Positions 8,436 through 17,193 are shown, counted from the first letter of the stretch. The stretch: DNA of 64,000 nucleotides from Desulfocurvibacter africanus subsp. africanus DSM 2603 (GCF_000422545.1 NZ_AULZ01000001.1:124001-188000); one strand, 5' to 3'. The notes: generated by a model not told the origin, from the letters alone. A program made the numbers and translations.

Positions 8436-8453
8436 TATGTCATTTATGACATA
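8436..8453. promoter_or_regulatory. perfect palindrome TATGTCAT-TT-ATGACATA
   Basis: This second perfect copy of the local motif lies 44 bases upstream of the small ORF starting at 8497. A TTGACG (8418-8423) just upstream could be a -35 element, which would put the palindrome over the -10 region and make it a repressor site. Confidence 0.6.
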
Positions 8454-8496
8454 ACGAATGTTCGGAAAAATAAGCGTCGCACAGGAGGCATTTGCC

Positions 8497-8676
8497 ATGC
8501 GAGACACCAAGCCAAGTCGGCAGGATCGCCCTGAGAAGTCCAACGGCACTCCTGGTTTTGGGCTGGGGTTTGATATGCGGAACGTTATCGAGCGCAGCCG
8601 TGGCATGGCGCTGAAACGCGCCACAGCCGCGGACGGCAGGACGGATGCCCGGCATCAGGCCCGGCAAGATTCGTGA
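8497..8676 (+). CDS. candidate 59-aa small protein downstream of a palindromic operator
   Basis: The start MRDTKPSRQDRPEKSNG has AGGAGG eight bases upstream, and the only upstream feature is the perfect palindrome at 8436. The product is polar and rich in Arg, Asp and Gln, with no signal peptide or membrane helix and no family I recognise. The strong ribosome binding site and the regulatory context are the reasons to list it. Codon use alone would not support it. Confidence 0.4.
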   Translation: MRDTKPSRQDRPEKSNGTPGFGLGFDMRNVIERSRGMALKRATAADGRTDARHQARQDS

Positions 8677-9060
8677 AGGCCGTGCAGACGTAACGCCAGG
8701 CAGGTCGACCGCGATCAGCCATAGGCAAGTGCGTGGTGGTTTTGGAGACCCTCTTAGAACCGCAAAGGTCCCGCGTCTGTGGGGCCTTTATTCAAGTGTC
8801 AGCCTCGCGCTCCCCGCTCCGCTTTGAATCGATGGGGAACAGCTTCCGGCTGAACTCGCTCCTCCCCATGCTTTTAGCGACCGCGACCATGGACATCACC
8901 AGCTTGCGTTTCTGGACAAGCTGCCTGCGCGAGCGGAGTGGCCCATGAGTCTGCCAATGCGTTCGCGGGTGGATGTGCGGACTGATTTCGATTCTCCCTC
9001 CCCTGAATTATCCGTACTGGCGAGCCGATTCCTCGGCCGGTTCGCCAGGTTCATCGAAGC
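8677..9060. other. intergenic, no gene recognised
   Basis: There is no convincing ORF with a ribosome binding site or family resemblance. GC is similar to the flanks. It ends at the tRNA-derived repeat. Confidence 0.5.
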
Positions 9061-9166
9061 AACGCAAAACGGGCGGCCAGCCTGTCAGCCAACCGCCCTT
9101 CTTCGTGAGCATTTCCTAGTCGGGATAAGAGAATATAAACCTCCGGCCCCTTGGACATCATTCAAG
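9061..9166 (-). repeat. decayed duplicate of tRNA-Pro 3' half plus terminator (candidate att remnant)
   Basis: This stretch aligns in the same orientation with 29443-29547. It covers the terminator hairpin (GGGCGGTTGGCTG ... GCCGCCCGTTTT on the minus strand), the tRNA 3' end (CCA has become CTA), the acceptor and T arms, and the anticodon stem up to ATTCAAG. The T loop and variable region carry several changes, and there is no 5' half, so it is not a working tRNA. This is the pattern left at the far end of an element that integrated into the tRNA 3' end. Confidence 0.7.
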
Positions 9167-9252
9167 CATCAATAATTAGTCTCAACCTAACAACGGCATA
9201 CCTGTAGACCTGAATGGAGATATGGACATACAACCGGGTCCATACATCTTTC

Positions 9253-9381
9253 TAGGGCAGATTGCTTTTAAGACGTCCGCTCCGGCGTTGACGGCGCAAG
9301 TGAATTGCGCCTACGCCTACGCGGCGGAAAGCCATGACGACGCATGGCTTGCAGAGCATTTTCAAAAGCAAAATGCTCTAA
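9253..9381 (+). repeat. palindromic intergenic element, copy A
   Basis: This ~129-bp element has three internal stem-loops: GGCGCAA/TTGCGCC, an arm around AAGCCATG/CATGGCTT, and AGAGCATTTT/AAAATGCTCT at the right end. Full copies are bounded by TTAGAGCA and TGCTCTAA; the left end here is degenerate (TAGGGCA). Other copies lie at 28867, 35220 and 43006. It encodes nothing recognisable. Confidence 0.85.
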
Positions 9382-9457
9382 AGGTCGCTACTCTATTCGC
9401 GGCGGTTTATAATAACCTCTAGAGGTGGCCCCCACAATTCGGACAAACATTTAAAGT

Positions 9458-9486
9458 GGGGCCGACCTGAAGGATGTGCGGGAGAT
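9458..9486 (+). pseudogene. relic of an integrase gene
   Basis: About 28 bases match, with two substitutions, the integrase fragment at 29251-29279 (the segment reading ADRKDVREM). The match is in the same orientation and lies just inside the left tRNA-derived repeat. The rest of the gene is gone. This suggests an earlier or tandem insertion. Confidence 0.5.
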
Positions 9487-9635
9487 CACGGCAATGTTTT
9501 TGCAAACATCAGCAACCGTGTGAGCGACTGCACGCGCCCTTAGCAGCAAACCCGACTCAGTCCGCTCGACCTGCCTGCCGCATCCGGCTTGAGGCTAGGG
9601 TCGTGAGCTGCCGACTTAAACGTTCCGGAGAATAC

Positions 9636-10460
9636 ATGAGCTGGAATCCGACAATGGCACCCGTACCCTGCCACGATTCCGTGGATGCCGCCCTGGCCGA
9701 GGCGACCTGGAAGTATTTCCTGAATCCTGCAGCGCAGAACCTGCAGCAACTCGTTGCTCCCGATTTCGCCTCTCCGCCCCGGGAAATGCTCCGTGCGGCC
9801 GTCATGATCCAGGGCGCTCATGCTGCAATCGACGATGAAAGCACGATCGTAGCCAGAGCCATAGCGGACAGCGGACATGCCGTGGCCTGCCGTACCGGCT
9901 GCTGCGCCTGCTGCAAGCAGGCCGTTCTGGCCAATCCCTTCGAGGCGGCGCTCATCGGCATCTATTTGAACAATAACCCGGAGCAGCGGGAAGAATTCGT
10001 GCGGGCCTACGCGAGATGGAACGTGGAGACCGGCGGCATGCGTGACGACTTCCTGGCCTGGGCGGAACGTCGTTACAGAGATAATGCGGATGACGGGAAG
10101 TACCACTATTCGGACTTCCATCCGGACTGCCCGTTCCTGCTAGACGGCTTGTGTCGCATATACCCCGTGCGGCCTTATGCCTGCCGGAGCTATCTGGCCC
10201 TGTCGGAAGAGTGCGCGAATCCCACGACGTCGGGGAGCAGGCCGGGCTTCCAGGGCATGGATGTGGGCTCCTACACCCACTACAAGAAGAACTACCAGCC
10301 TTTTCTGCAATCCCTCTGGATGCGTTGCGGCATCGATCCCAAGGCAGTTCGCAATCGCTTCATGCCCGAGTTGGTGACCATTTTCCTCAACGAAGACGTC
10401 GAGGGGCTGCTCAAGTTCTGCCATTCGGAAGGGAGACGCATTGAAAATCCGGTCTGCTGA
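9636..10460 (+). CDS. YkgJ-family cysteine-cluster protein
   Basis: The protein is 274 aa with start MSWNPTMAP preceded by GGAG at a five-base spacing. Residues ~85-100 carry CRTGCCACCKQAV, and later FHPDCPFLLDGLCRIYPVRPYACRSY gives the typical YkgJ pattern of cysteines (listed in parts: DCPFLLDGLC, then RPYACR). These cysteines probably bind a zinc or Fe-S centre. The family function is not established. There is no signal peptide. It is the only plus-strand gene in the first half of the proposed island and stands alone between the left att remnant and the C1A peptidase. No regulatory signal was identified. Confidence 0.8.
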   Translation: MSWNPTMAPVPCHDSVDAALAEATWKYFLNPAAQNLQQLVAPDFASPPREMLRAAVMIQGAHAAIDDESTIVARAIADSGHAVACRTGCCACCKQAVLANPFEAALIGIYLNNNPEQREEFVRAYARWNVETGGMRDDFLAWAERRYRDNADDGKYHYSDFHPDCPFLLDGLCRIYPVRPYACRSYLALSEECANPTTSGSRPGFQGMDVGSYTHYKKNYQPFLQSLWMRCGIDPKAVRNRFMPELVTIFLNEDVEGLLKFCHSEGRRIENPVC

Positions 10461-11203
10461 TCTTACCGATGCGTGTTTTGCCGTGATTGCAACTGCCTAA
10501 GGTCATGCCTTCGAGGCACAACGGAAGCAAACTGCTTTCTGGATAGCTGGCCAGCCCCATGCCGGCTCAAAACAGAATATCGTGACTTTTGTCATGACAG
10601 CTGGCGTTGAAAAGGAAGAAGGGGCCTGAGAGCCATTCCCCATTTCTAGAGCAAGAATTCTGTCGTGCAGAATATGCTGGATATCAGCCGGTTACATTTA
10701 GGCAAATTTGGCGTGGGCCCATATTTGGAACATGGGTGGTACATTAAAAACAGGCTTTTTTCGCAAGCCCGGCCTATGTCATCAGATGGTCCCGGCATGA
10801 AAGTTTGCCGCTCACCCACTCATCCCACTCGACATTCCCGTTCTTGACCCTGAATGTGCCTGAGCCTGTCATTCCGCGAGATGCTGCATTGTCCAAAGTG
10901 TCTCTCTTAGCCGGAGACGCTGGTTAAGACCATCTCAGAAGGATCACCCGGCCTGGCCAGGGCGAGCCGGAATTGTTCGTGGCTTTGTTATGTTACCGGA
11001 AAGCGATATTTTCGTTCGCGTGCATTCCGGCCTCAAGATCATTGAACTGATCGGCCTCCAGGCATTTCCGTCGAAGTGGAAGACGTGGTTGTCTTACGCC
11101 GAAATGGCTTGGCCGTGCCCCATGATCCGGGCCGATCGCGTCGGTGCACACTGGGGCGACAGCTGAATGCTATTCGCCAGGCGGCTGCCTCGGCTGACCA
11201 AAA
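10461..11203. other. intergenic region with a TGTCATGACA palindrome
   Basis: About 740 bp without a supported gene. At 10589-10598 there is TGTCATGACA followed by AGCTGGCGTTGA, a 12-mer that also follows the palindrome at 8221. This may be a shared promoter fragment. Nothing else was recognised. Confidence 0.4.
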
Positions 11204-11227
11204 GGAAGGCCCCGTGTGGGGCCTTCC
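11204..11227 (-). terminator. terminator hairpin after the C1A peptidase locus
   Basis: A 10-bp GC-rich stem GGAAGGCCCC/GGGGCCTTCC with loop GTGT lies 17 bases past the stop codon at 11244 and is followed by TTTTGG on the minus strand. Confidence 0.75.
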
Positions 11228-11243
11228 GTCTATCGCTTTCCGT

Positions 11244-11566
11244 TTACTTTCCGTCCTCCGCCTGCCTGGGCGGAATGCGCACCGGCCCCGGGTGGTAGCC
11301 CGTGGGATGCTGCTGGTCTTCCACGGGCAGCTCAATTTGCCCGGCCTGCTCCTCCTGGGTTTGCCTGAACTCGGGCCTGGGCTCCACCGGCTCGGGCGGG
11401 CTTTCCAGGCAGGCCATGCCCGGGGCGAGCGTCAGCAGCAGGAGGACGGCCAACAGGGGCTTGCGGCCAGTGCGCAGGCGCAGGGCCAGGGCTAGGCCCG
11501 CCAGGAGCAGCCACTCGAGCCCAAAGCCGAGGCCGGGGTTCAGGCTGCAGCCTCCTCCCCCCCGCC
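11244..11566 (-). other. out-of-frame C-terminal tail of the C1A peptidase (sorting-type segment plus Pro-rich tail)
   Basis: In the frame one base off from the C1A gene, the sequence after the G7 tract reads GGGGCSLNPGLGFGLEW, then a hydrophobic helix ending RLRTGRK, then a second hydrophobic stretch (LLAVLLLLTLAPGMAC) and a tail ending IPPRQAEDGK. A Gly-rich/Cys segment followed by a hydrophobic helix and a basic cluster is the layout of C-terminal sorting signals (GlyGly-CTERM and related types). There is no start codon with a ribosome binding site, so it is best read as the end of the peptidase gene, reached by one extra G at 11557-11563. The tail motif PRPEF...GYHPGPVRIPPR resembles the peptidase's own pro-region. 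Confidence 0.6.
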
Positions 11567-14500
11567 TCCTCCGCCGGAGCTGTCCGTCGCGCTCCCGCTG
11601 ACGCCGGTGGTGATGCTCATGCTGTCCTCGGACATGAGTCCGTTTTCGTCCCAGACCGTCAGCACGAATACGGCCTGTCCGTCGACTTGGCTGATGTCCG
11701 CCAGCGGCGTGGGGCTGCTCGGGTCGTTCAGCGTGACCGGGTCGCCGCTGACCTGCCGCCACCGGTAGCGCAGGGAGGAGCCTTCGCTGTCGCGCGAGCC
11801 GGCGCCGTTCAGCATGCAGCTGGTCGCGGTGTTCACCCGCACGTCCCGACCCGCGTCGGCCACGGGCGGCTGCCGGTTGACACTGCCCGGCACGTTGATG
11901 ATGACCCTGTCGCCGGCGCTCAGGCCCTGCGTGTCCGTGACCAGCAGCTCGAAGACCAGGGCGTAGCCGATCGTGCCGCCGCCCGGCAGGTGCAGCGTGG
12001 CCTGGGCCTGGCCGGCGTTGTCGACCATGACCGTCGGCCCGTGCACCTGTGTCCAGGCGTAGCCGGCGATGCCCGCCGCGGAGCTCGAGCCGCTGCCGTC
12101 CAGGACGGTGCTTGCGCCGCTGGCCAGGGTGTCCCAGCCCGCGTCGGCCACGGGCGGCGTCTCGCCCTCGGCCAGGCCTACATAGATGCGGCAGGTGTCG
12201 CTCGTGTAGCTGCCGGCCTCGAAACCCGGGCTCTTGGAGGCATCCAGGCTGAACTCCAGCATGAGAGGCGTCGCGCCGACAGGGGTTGGCGCGATGAAGC
12301 CGGTCTGGCTGGCATTGGCCGCAAAGGCCACCGGTGTGCCGCCGGTCTGCCGCCAGCGGTAGTGAATGGTGCCCTGCTGCGGATGGAAGGAGCATCCGCC
12401 GTCCAGGCTGATGCTTGCCCCTACGGCGACCGACTGGTCGAGGCCGGCGTCGGCCACCGGCGTGTCCAAGTCGCGGACGTGCACCAGACAGGTCTTCTCC
12501 AGGTGCGTGCCGTCGCTGAAGTCGGCCACGGCCTTGAAGCGCAGGCAGGCTCCGCCGTAGGGCGCATCAAGCAGGGTGAAGCCGGGCGTCAGCGTGTCGG
12601 CACCGGTCAACGTAACCGCCGGCCCCTCGGTCTTGGTCCAGGCGATGCTCGTCAAGGGGGCCGTCGCGCCGGCCGTCAAGGTCACCGGCTGGCCTTCGTC
12701 CACGGCCACGTCGGCAAGGCTCAGGCTGGCCGTGGGCACCCGCGGGTTTGTCGCGTTCTGGAACTCCTCGAGGTTGCTGTTTCCGTCGCCGTCGGCGTCG
12801 CTGCCCGCGTCGTTGACCAGGGGATTCAGGGAGTAGTCGACCTCCCAGCCGTCGGGCATGCCGTCGTTGTCCGTGTCGGGCAGGTTCGGATTGGTGCCCG
12901 CGGCATATTCCTGCTGGCTGGTCAGGCCGTCGGAGTCGTTGTCTTCCGCGCTGCTGTTGGCCACAAGAGGATTGAACCCCCAGGTCACCTCCCAGCCGTC
13001 GGGCAGGGAGTCGCCATCCGTGTCCGCCGCGGTGGGATTCGTGCCCCGCTGGCACTCCTGCAGATTGCTCAGGCCGTCGCCATCCGGGTCCGCGGAGGCG
13101 TTATTGACAAGCGGGTTGAAGCCGTAGCCCGTTTCCCAACCGTCCGGGAGTCCGTCATCATCGCTATCCGCGTCTGCGGGGTTGGTTCCAGCCGAGTATT
13201 CCTGGGCATTGCTCAGGCCGTCGCCGTCGGCATCGCCCGCGGCGTCGTTCAGCGTGGGAGCCAAGCCATGCTGGACCTCCCAGCCGTCGGGCAGGGAGTC
13301 GCCGTCCGTGTCCGCTGCCGTGGGGTTTGTGCCCTGCTGATATTCCTGCAGGTTGCTCAGGTCGTCCGCATCAAAGTCGCCGCCGGCACCCTGGGAGGCG
13401 ATGTCGGTGAAGTGGGTGATCTCCCAGGCGTCGGGCAGTCCGTCGCCGTCAATGTCCGTAGTGTCCGCTATGGCGTAGGCCTTGACGCCCACGTTGTAGC
13501 CCGAGGCCGAAACGTTGGCCCAGCTCGTGCCGTCCATGCTGACGAAGCTGGGCTGACCGGAGGCGCTCACCCCGCTTGCGTAGTTGGTAACCTTCATCTC
13601 CAGCGGAACCGTGACGTTCGCGCCCGTCAGGCGCACCACGGCGGAGAATTTCGCCCCCGCGCCGACCGTGACCGGCGTGGGCAGATTCACCGTGTAGTAG
13701 CCGGCGTAAGTCACTGTCCCGCTGGTCTCGGCGACCTTGCTGCCGCTGGCCGGGTTCGCGCTGCCTGGGCCGAGCCAGACCTGCACCGTGTAGCCGGCGT
13801 TGGGCGCGGTGGCCCAAAAGCCGACGGCGCTGATGGTCTGGTCCGCGCCGCTCTGGTTCGTGAAGATGTTGGCGTAGCGGTCGTACGTTCCGGCCGGATA
13901 TCCGCCGGTCCAGCCGAACTCGTCGAAGCTGTAGATTTGCTCGAAGGAGTCGGCCGAGCGTGTCGCGGTGGTGACCACGTTGCGGTCCCACATGATGCGC
14001 GCGTCGTAATAGGAGACATGGAAGTAGCCGTTCTCGCCAAAGACGGTGCCGTAGCTGTTCTTGATGATCCAGGCCCCGTCCCCGGGAGGCGTCTGCGGGA
14101 AGTTGTACCTGGAGTAGCCGTCGTCCCAGCCCACGACGGTCACGGCGTGGTTGCCGTAGGGCGCTGTGCCGTTGTAGTAATAGGATTTCTCGTCTGCGGT
14201 CAGATAATTGAGGTCAAAGTTCATGTACAGGTCCGTGGCCACGGCCCCGTAGGTCATGAGCGCCTGCTTGATCTCGGCGTACCCGGAAAAGTCGCTCGCG
14301 CTGGCCTTGGAAGGCAGGAACATGATGTTCGTGACTGTCTTCCGCCTCGGCCGGTCGGGCGAGGTGAACATGGTGGTGCTGTAGGGGTCGTCCGCCTCGG
14401 CGACCGGGCCTTCGCCGCGCAGCAGGTAGGCGGACGACATGTCGTAGTTGCCGCCTTCGCAGGCGCTCCAGTCGAAGCCGTGCCTGTTCTTCATATGGTT

Positions 14501-14881
14501 TTCCGAGAAGTCGAGGCTGGCGGGCTCGCCGTCCTGGGCCATGAGGTTCGACTCCAGCATGCCGTAGGTGCCGAATGTCCAGCAGGCCCCGCAGGTGCTC
14601 TGGTTGCGTACGGGCGTGAGCTTTCCGCTGTCGCGCAGGTCGAAGCGGGCCGGAAGCTCCACGCTTTGCAGCCTGGCCGGGCCGCGCTCGGCCCTGGGAA
14701 TCGCCACCGGCGGAGGGATGTAGCCGTTTGCCGGTCCCGTGCCGCTCTGGAGCATGGGCCTGCTCCGGCTGTTCATGAAGGCCTCGAACTCGGGCCTGGG
14801 CGGGGCCACGCCATCGGCTGCAAAGGCCACCCGCACGAGCATGGCGAGCAGATAGAGCGTGAGAAGCAGTATTATCCGCAT
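11540..14881 (-). CDS. secreted papain-like (C1A) cysteine peptidase with lectin-like, calcium-repeat and PKD-like domains; 3' frameshift
   Basis: As read, the product is ~1113 aa. The start at 14881 (MRIILLL) is preferred over 14887 because of GAGGA spacing. Order: signal peptide; short pro-region; C1A catalytic domain with Gln and Cys in NQSTCGACWTFG (~residue 100), His in GNHAVTVVGWDDGY (~245) and Asn in WIIKNSYG (~275); a lectin-like beta domain (~310-470); five ~48-residue Asp-rich repeats starting D-D-GDGLPDAWE / DTDGDSLPDGWE (~475-715), which resemble thrombospondin type 3 calcium sites; then PKD-like domains beginning VADAGLDQ, VADAGWD and VADAGRD. It should cleave proteins outside the cell. 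The frame ends at EEAAA right after a G7 tract; one extra G would add a 97-residue sorting-type tail, giving 1212 aa. It ends the minus-strand island cluster. Confidence 0.9.
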   Translation of the reverse strand: MRIILLLTLYLLAMLVRVAFAADGVAPPRPEFEAFMNSRSRPMLQSGTGPANGYIPPPVAIPRAERGPARLQSVELPARFDLRDSGKLTPVRNQSTCGACWTFGTYGMLESNLMAQDGEPASLDFSENHMKNRHGFDWSACEGGNYDMSSAYLLRGEGPVAEADDPYSTTMFTSPDRPRRKTVTNIMFLPSKASASDFSGYAEIKQALMTYGAVATDLYMNFDLNYLTADEKSYYYNGTAPYGNHAVTVVGWDDGYSRYNFPQTPPGDGAWIIKNSYGTVFGENGYFHVSYYDARIMWDRNVVTTATRSADSFEQIYSFDEFGWTGGYPAGTYDRYANIFTNQSGADQTISAVGFWATAPNAGYTVQVWLGPGSANPASGSKVAETSGTVTYAGYYTVNLPTPVTVGAGAKFSAVVRLTGANVTVPLEMKVTNYASGVSASGQPSFVSMDGTSWANVSASGYNVGVKAYAIADTTDIDGDGLPDAWEITHFTDIASQGAGGDFDADDLSNLQEYQQGTNPTAADTDGDSLPDGWEVQHGLAPTLNDAAGDADGDGLSNAQEYSAGTNPADADSDDDGLPDGWETGYGFNPLVNNASADPDGDGLSNLQECQRGTNPTAADTDGDSLPDGWEVTWGFNPLVANSSAEDNDSDGLTSQQEYAAGTNPNLPDTDNDGMPDGWEVDYSLNPLVNDAGSDADGDGNSNLEEFQNATNPRVPTASLSLADVAVDEGQPVTLTAGATAPLTSIAWTKTEGPAVTLTGADTLTPGFTLLDAPYGGACLRFKAVADFSDGTHLEKTCLVHVRDLDTPVADAGLDQSVAVGASISLDGGCSFHPQQGTIHYRWRQTGGTPVAFAANASQTGFIAPTPVGATPLMLEFSLDASKSPGFEAGSYTSDTCRIYVGLAEGETPPVADAGWDTLASGASTVLDGSGSSSAAGIAGYAWTQVHGPTVMVDNAGQAQATLHLPGGGTIGYALVFELLVTDTQGLSAGDRVIINVPGSVNRQPPVADAGRDVRVNTATSCMLNGAGSRDSEGSSLRYRWRQVSGDPVTLNDPSSPTPLADISQVDGQAVFVLTVWDENGLMSEDSMSITTGVSGSATDSSGGGGGGEEAAA

Positions 14882-15152
14882 GAGCATTCCTCTTCAGCGC
14901 TGCGCTTCAATGTCAGGTCACGTGCAGCCGGTCATTGCGTGCGGGTTCCATCTCGAAGGCGACAGTGCTCCTGTCGCACCTCCAGATGATCCGGCAGTGC
15001 TGCACGACGCAGACCTTGCCCCCGTCCAGGCCGGCACTTGTCTGCAGGGTGACGGCAATATCAAAGCGGGTTCAGACGGATGCGCCTGACTTGATCTCCG
15101 TGCCTGGGGTCATGTTTTCCATGTTCAGGCTCTCCCCAGCTGGAAACGGTCA

Positions 15153-15199
15153 GGGCTTCAGCCTGCAAGGCCGCTGGCGCGCGCCGAAGGCTGAAGCCC
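15153..15199 (-). terminator. hairpin downstream of the small membrane protein gene
   Basis: Perfect 11-bp arms GGGCTTCAGCC and GGCTGAAGCCC lie 20 bases past the stop at 15219, with a 25-base GC-rich loop and no U tract. It may be a terminator. The remaining ~270 bp up to the C1A start hold nothing recognised. Confidence 0.4.
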
Positions 15200-15218
15200 T
15201 TCCTGCCTTGAACCGGCC

Positions 15219-15572
15219 CTAGGCCACGGGCTTGCCCTCGTTGAAGGCCAGAAAGCCCTTGACGATGCGGTAGATGAACCAGACGAAGCCCGCGATGGCG
15301 ACGAACCAGCCGATGAGGAAGAAGAAGGTGATGAAGGCCACCACGCCGATGAGCAGGGAGTACCAGAAGGTCTTGATCTGCCAGGTGAAATGGCTTTCGA
15401 GCCAGGTCCCTTCGGCCTCGGTGCGCTTGAGGTAGTTCACCACAATGGCGACGATGCCGGTGACGCCCACGAAGAGCGAGGCGGCATAGAGCACGTAGCA
15501 GACCAGAACGATCTTGCGCAGGGGCTCCTGCGGCGCGATGCGGGTGGATTCAGTTTCCATGGTCTGGGACAT
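15219..15572 (-). CDS. small integral membrane protein, COG3671-like
   Basis: The protein is 117 aa, with start MSQTMETEST selected by GAGGA seven bases upstream. It has three hydrophobic segments: VLVCYVLYAASLFVGVTGIV, YSLLIGVVAFITFFFL and FVAIAGFVWFIYRIV. The conserved loop KRTEAEGTWLESHFTWQI is the hallmark of a family of short predicted inner-membrane proteins with no known function. It lies between the C1A peptidase and a lipoprotein gene on the same strand. Confidence 0.7.
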   Translation of the reverse strand: MSQTMETESTRIAPQEPLRKIVLVCYVLYAASLFVGVTGIVAIVVNYLKRTEAEGTWLESHFTWQIKTFWYSLLIGVVAFITFFFLIGWFVAIAGFVWFIYRIVKGFLAFNEGKPVA

Positions 15573-15764
15573 GGCGTTTTCCTCGTCAGGTTTGGGATAT
15601 GGAGATGCCATCTATGGTGCAGATATTACATCGGAATAAAAGGCTATCTCTTTAGTACTGCTACGCAGTTACCTCACGCTGCAGTGTGCGCATGTTCAAT
15701 ATGGATGCATGTTGTCAGTGACCGTGCGCGGACGGCCGGTTTCCCAGCCGTCCGCAGCCAGAGG

Positions 15765-16319
15765 CTACTCGCGAACAAATTCGATGAAGCGCTTGTCGGC
15801 AAAGACCTTGCCCAGGAAGGCCTGCACCGCCGGGGTGAAGGCATTGCCCGTGTTCGCGCAGACCTTATCGGCGCTGAAGGCCCCCTCGAACGGGTAGACG
15901 CTTTCCACGGTGAACGGACTGCCATTCTGCGGCGTAAATTCCATCTTGATGCTCCACGAGGCCTTACTGGAGGTATTGAAGTCGATCGCCAGTAGGTTGC
16001 CCTGCAGCTTCTTGGCCGCGCTGGGGTCATAGATACCAGCCCAGGCGAGCTCGTCCTTGAGGGCCGCCTGGATGAACTCGGCAAATGGCTTGCCATTCGG
16101 CGTCTCGACGGGTCCGGCACTGCGGCAGTTAATGGACTTGATCCCCGGCTTGACCGAGGTGAATTCGGCCAGGGCGATCTTGTGCGCGCCAAGGCCGCTC
16201 TGTTGCAGATCCTTCGCGTTCTGGGCACTGACGCTGTAGGGCTGAGCCTTGTATGTGGTGCAGGCCGACAAAAAGGTCATGGACAAGGCGAGGCAGACGA
16301 GAGCGATACGAACGGACAT
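15765..16319 (-). CDS. predicted lipoprotein, unknown function
   Basis: The protein is 184 aa with a signal peptide and lipobox LSAC (Cys20). The mature part has two further cysteines (NCRS, VCANT) and a mixed alpha/beta composition. No family was recognised. AGGAGG lies five bases before the ATG at 16319. It is probably an outer-membrane-anchored partner in the island's envelope gene set. The role is unknown. Confidence 0.7.
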   Translation of the reverse strand: MSVRIALVCLALSMTFLSACTTYKAQPYSVSAQNAKDLQQSGLGAHKIALAEFTSVKPGIKSINCRSAGPVETPNGKPFAEFIQAALKDELAWAGIYDPSAAKKLQGNLLAIDFNTSSKASWSIKMEFTPQNGSPFTVESVYPFEGAFSADKVCANTGNAFTPAVQAFLGKVFADKRFIEFVRE

Positions 16320-16528
16320 GACAGACCTCCTCGAAGGGTGAATTGATGATCTGTCCTGTTAGTCGGATTGGGGGGAAAAAGGTGACGCGGGAAACGAAGA
16401 TTGCCTGATGCAGCCGTTGCGACCGGCTCTTGACCTATGGGCTGTCGGATCGGCGGGCAATGGAAATGCCGCAACTTCACTGCCCGCCTCTCAGCAGCCA
16501 TCTATGCAATGAAGACTCTTGAGGCGCC

Positions 16529-17023
16529 TTACTCTCGCTTGATCACGATTGTGCCCTCACCTGCCGGCATCAAGTAAAAAGTCAGGCTGGCATCCTCTTT
16601 CTTCATCATGACTATGTCTTTGCTGAGAGTACCCATATATTTGAATTCGCTGAATTCTCCCATTGTCTGAACAACGTTCTTGGGGCTGTACCAGATCCTG
16701 ACATAACCTGACGAAATCCAGTCCTCATCCTTAAACCTGTCCTTTGTTGCAAACATGTATGCGAACTCAGGCCCATCCGAGAAGGAAATCTCCATGGCTG
16801 ACGAAAAGGTCCTTTCGCTGGGATTCTCGGTAATCCAATAGCTATGCGCTCCATGGGGTCGATCCTTGATCAGGAAACTGGAAATTGATTCAATACGTTC
16901 AAGCAATCCTCCTGATATGCCCTGCTCTTTTGCCTGCTTTGCGGGAATATTGCCTTCCGCACGGGCGGCATGCGCATTGAGCAATAAAAGCACGCACAGA
17001 ACTGCACCAAGATACGTCTTCAT
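16529..17023 (-). CDS. predicted secreted protein, unknown function
   Basis: The protein is 164 aa. The start MKTYLGAVLCV is chosen for AGGAGG at six bases. The signal peptide ends near AHAARAEG. The mature protein has aromatic-rich strands (SYWITENPSERT, YVRIWYSPKN, LTFYLMPAGEG) that suggest a beta-rich fold. I do not recognise a family. Base composition is lower in GC than its neighbours, which fits acquired DNA. Confidence 0.65.
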   Translation of the reverse strand: MKTYLGAVLCVLLLLNAHAARAEGNIPAKQAKEQGISGGLLERIESISSFLIKDRPHGAHSYWITENPSERTFSSAMEISFSDGPEFAYMFATKDRFKDEDWISSGYVRIWYSPKNVVQTMGEFSEFKYMGTLSKDIVMMKKEDASLTFYLMPAGEGTIVIKRE

Positions 17024-17193
17024 AAACAACCTCCTCATATAGATGTGTTTGAGCTTCATGCTTCAAGTCCAGAAGATTTCGCACATGAACTGGAGAAGAT
17101 CAGGACCATTCGTACAAAGCGCATATCTTGATCCGCGCAGCCCATCCGTAACATCGCTTCAGGGCTGCCGAACCCCTGATTAATGATCCTCTA

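Noticed and set aside
8733-8948. A 71-codon plus-strand frame
   Set aside because: No ribosome binding site, no recognisable sequence, and no neighbours that would support it.
9222-9422. A conserved small protein with IAFKT, ALTAQVNCAY and WLAEHFQKQN, found at four loci
   Set aside because: It lies within the palindromic intergenic element. Changes between copies do not favour synonymous sites, and copies occur in both orientations relative to genes without ribosome binding sites.
11687-14989. A 1100-codon open frame on the plus strand opposite the C1A peptidase
   Set aside because: Same effect. The minus-strand frame has a signal peptide, catalytic residues and repeats.
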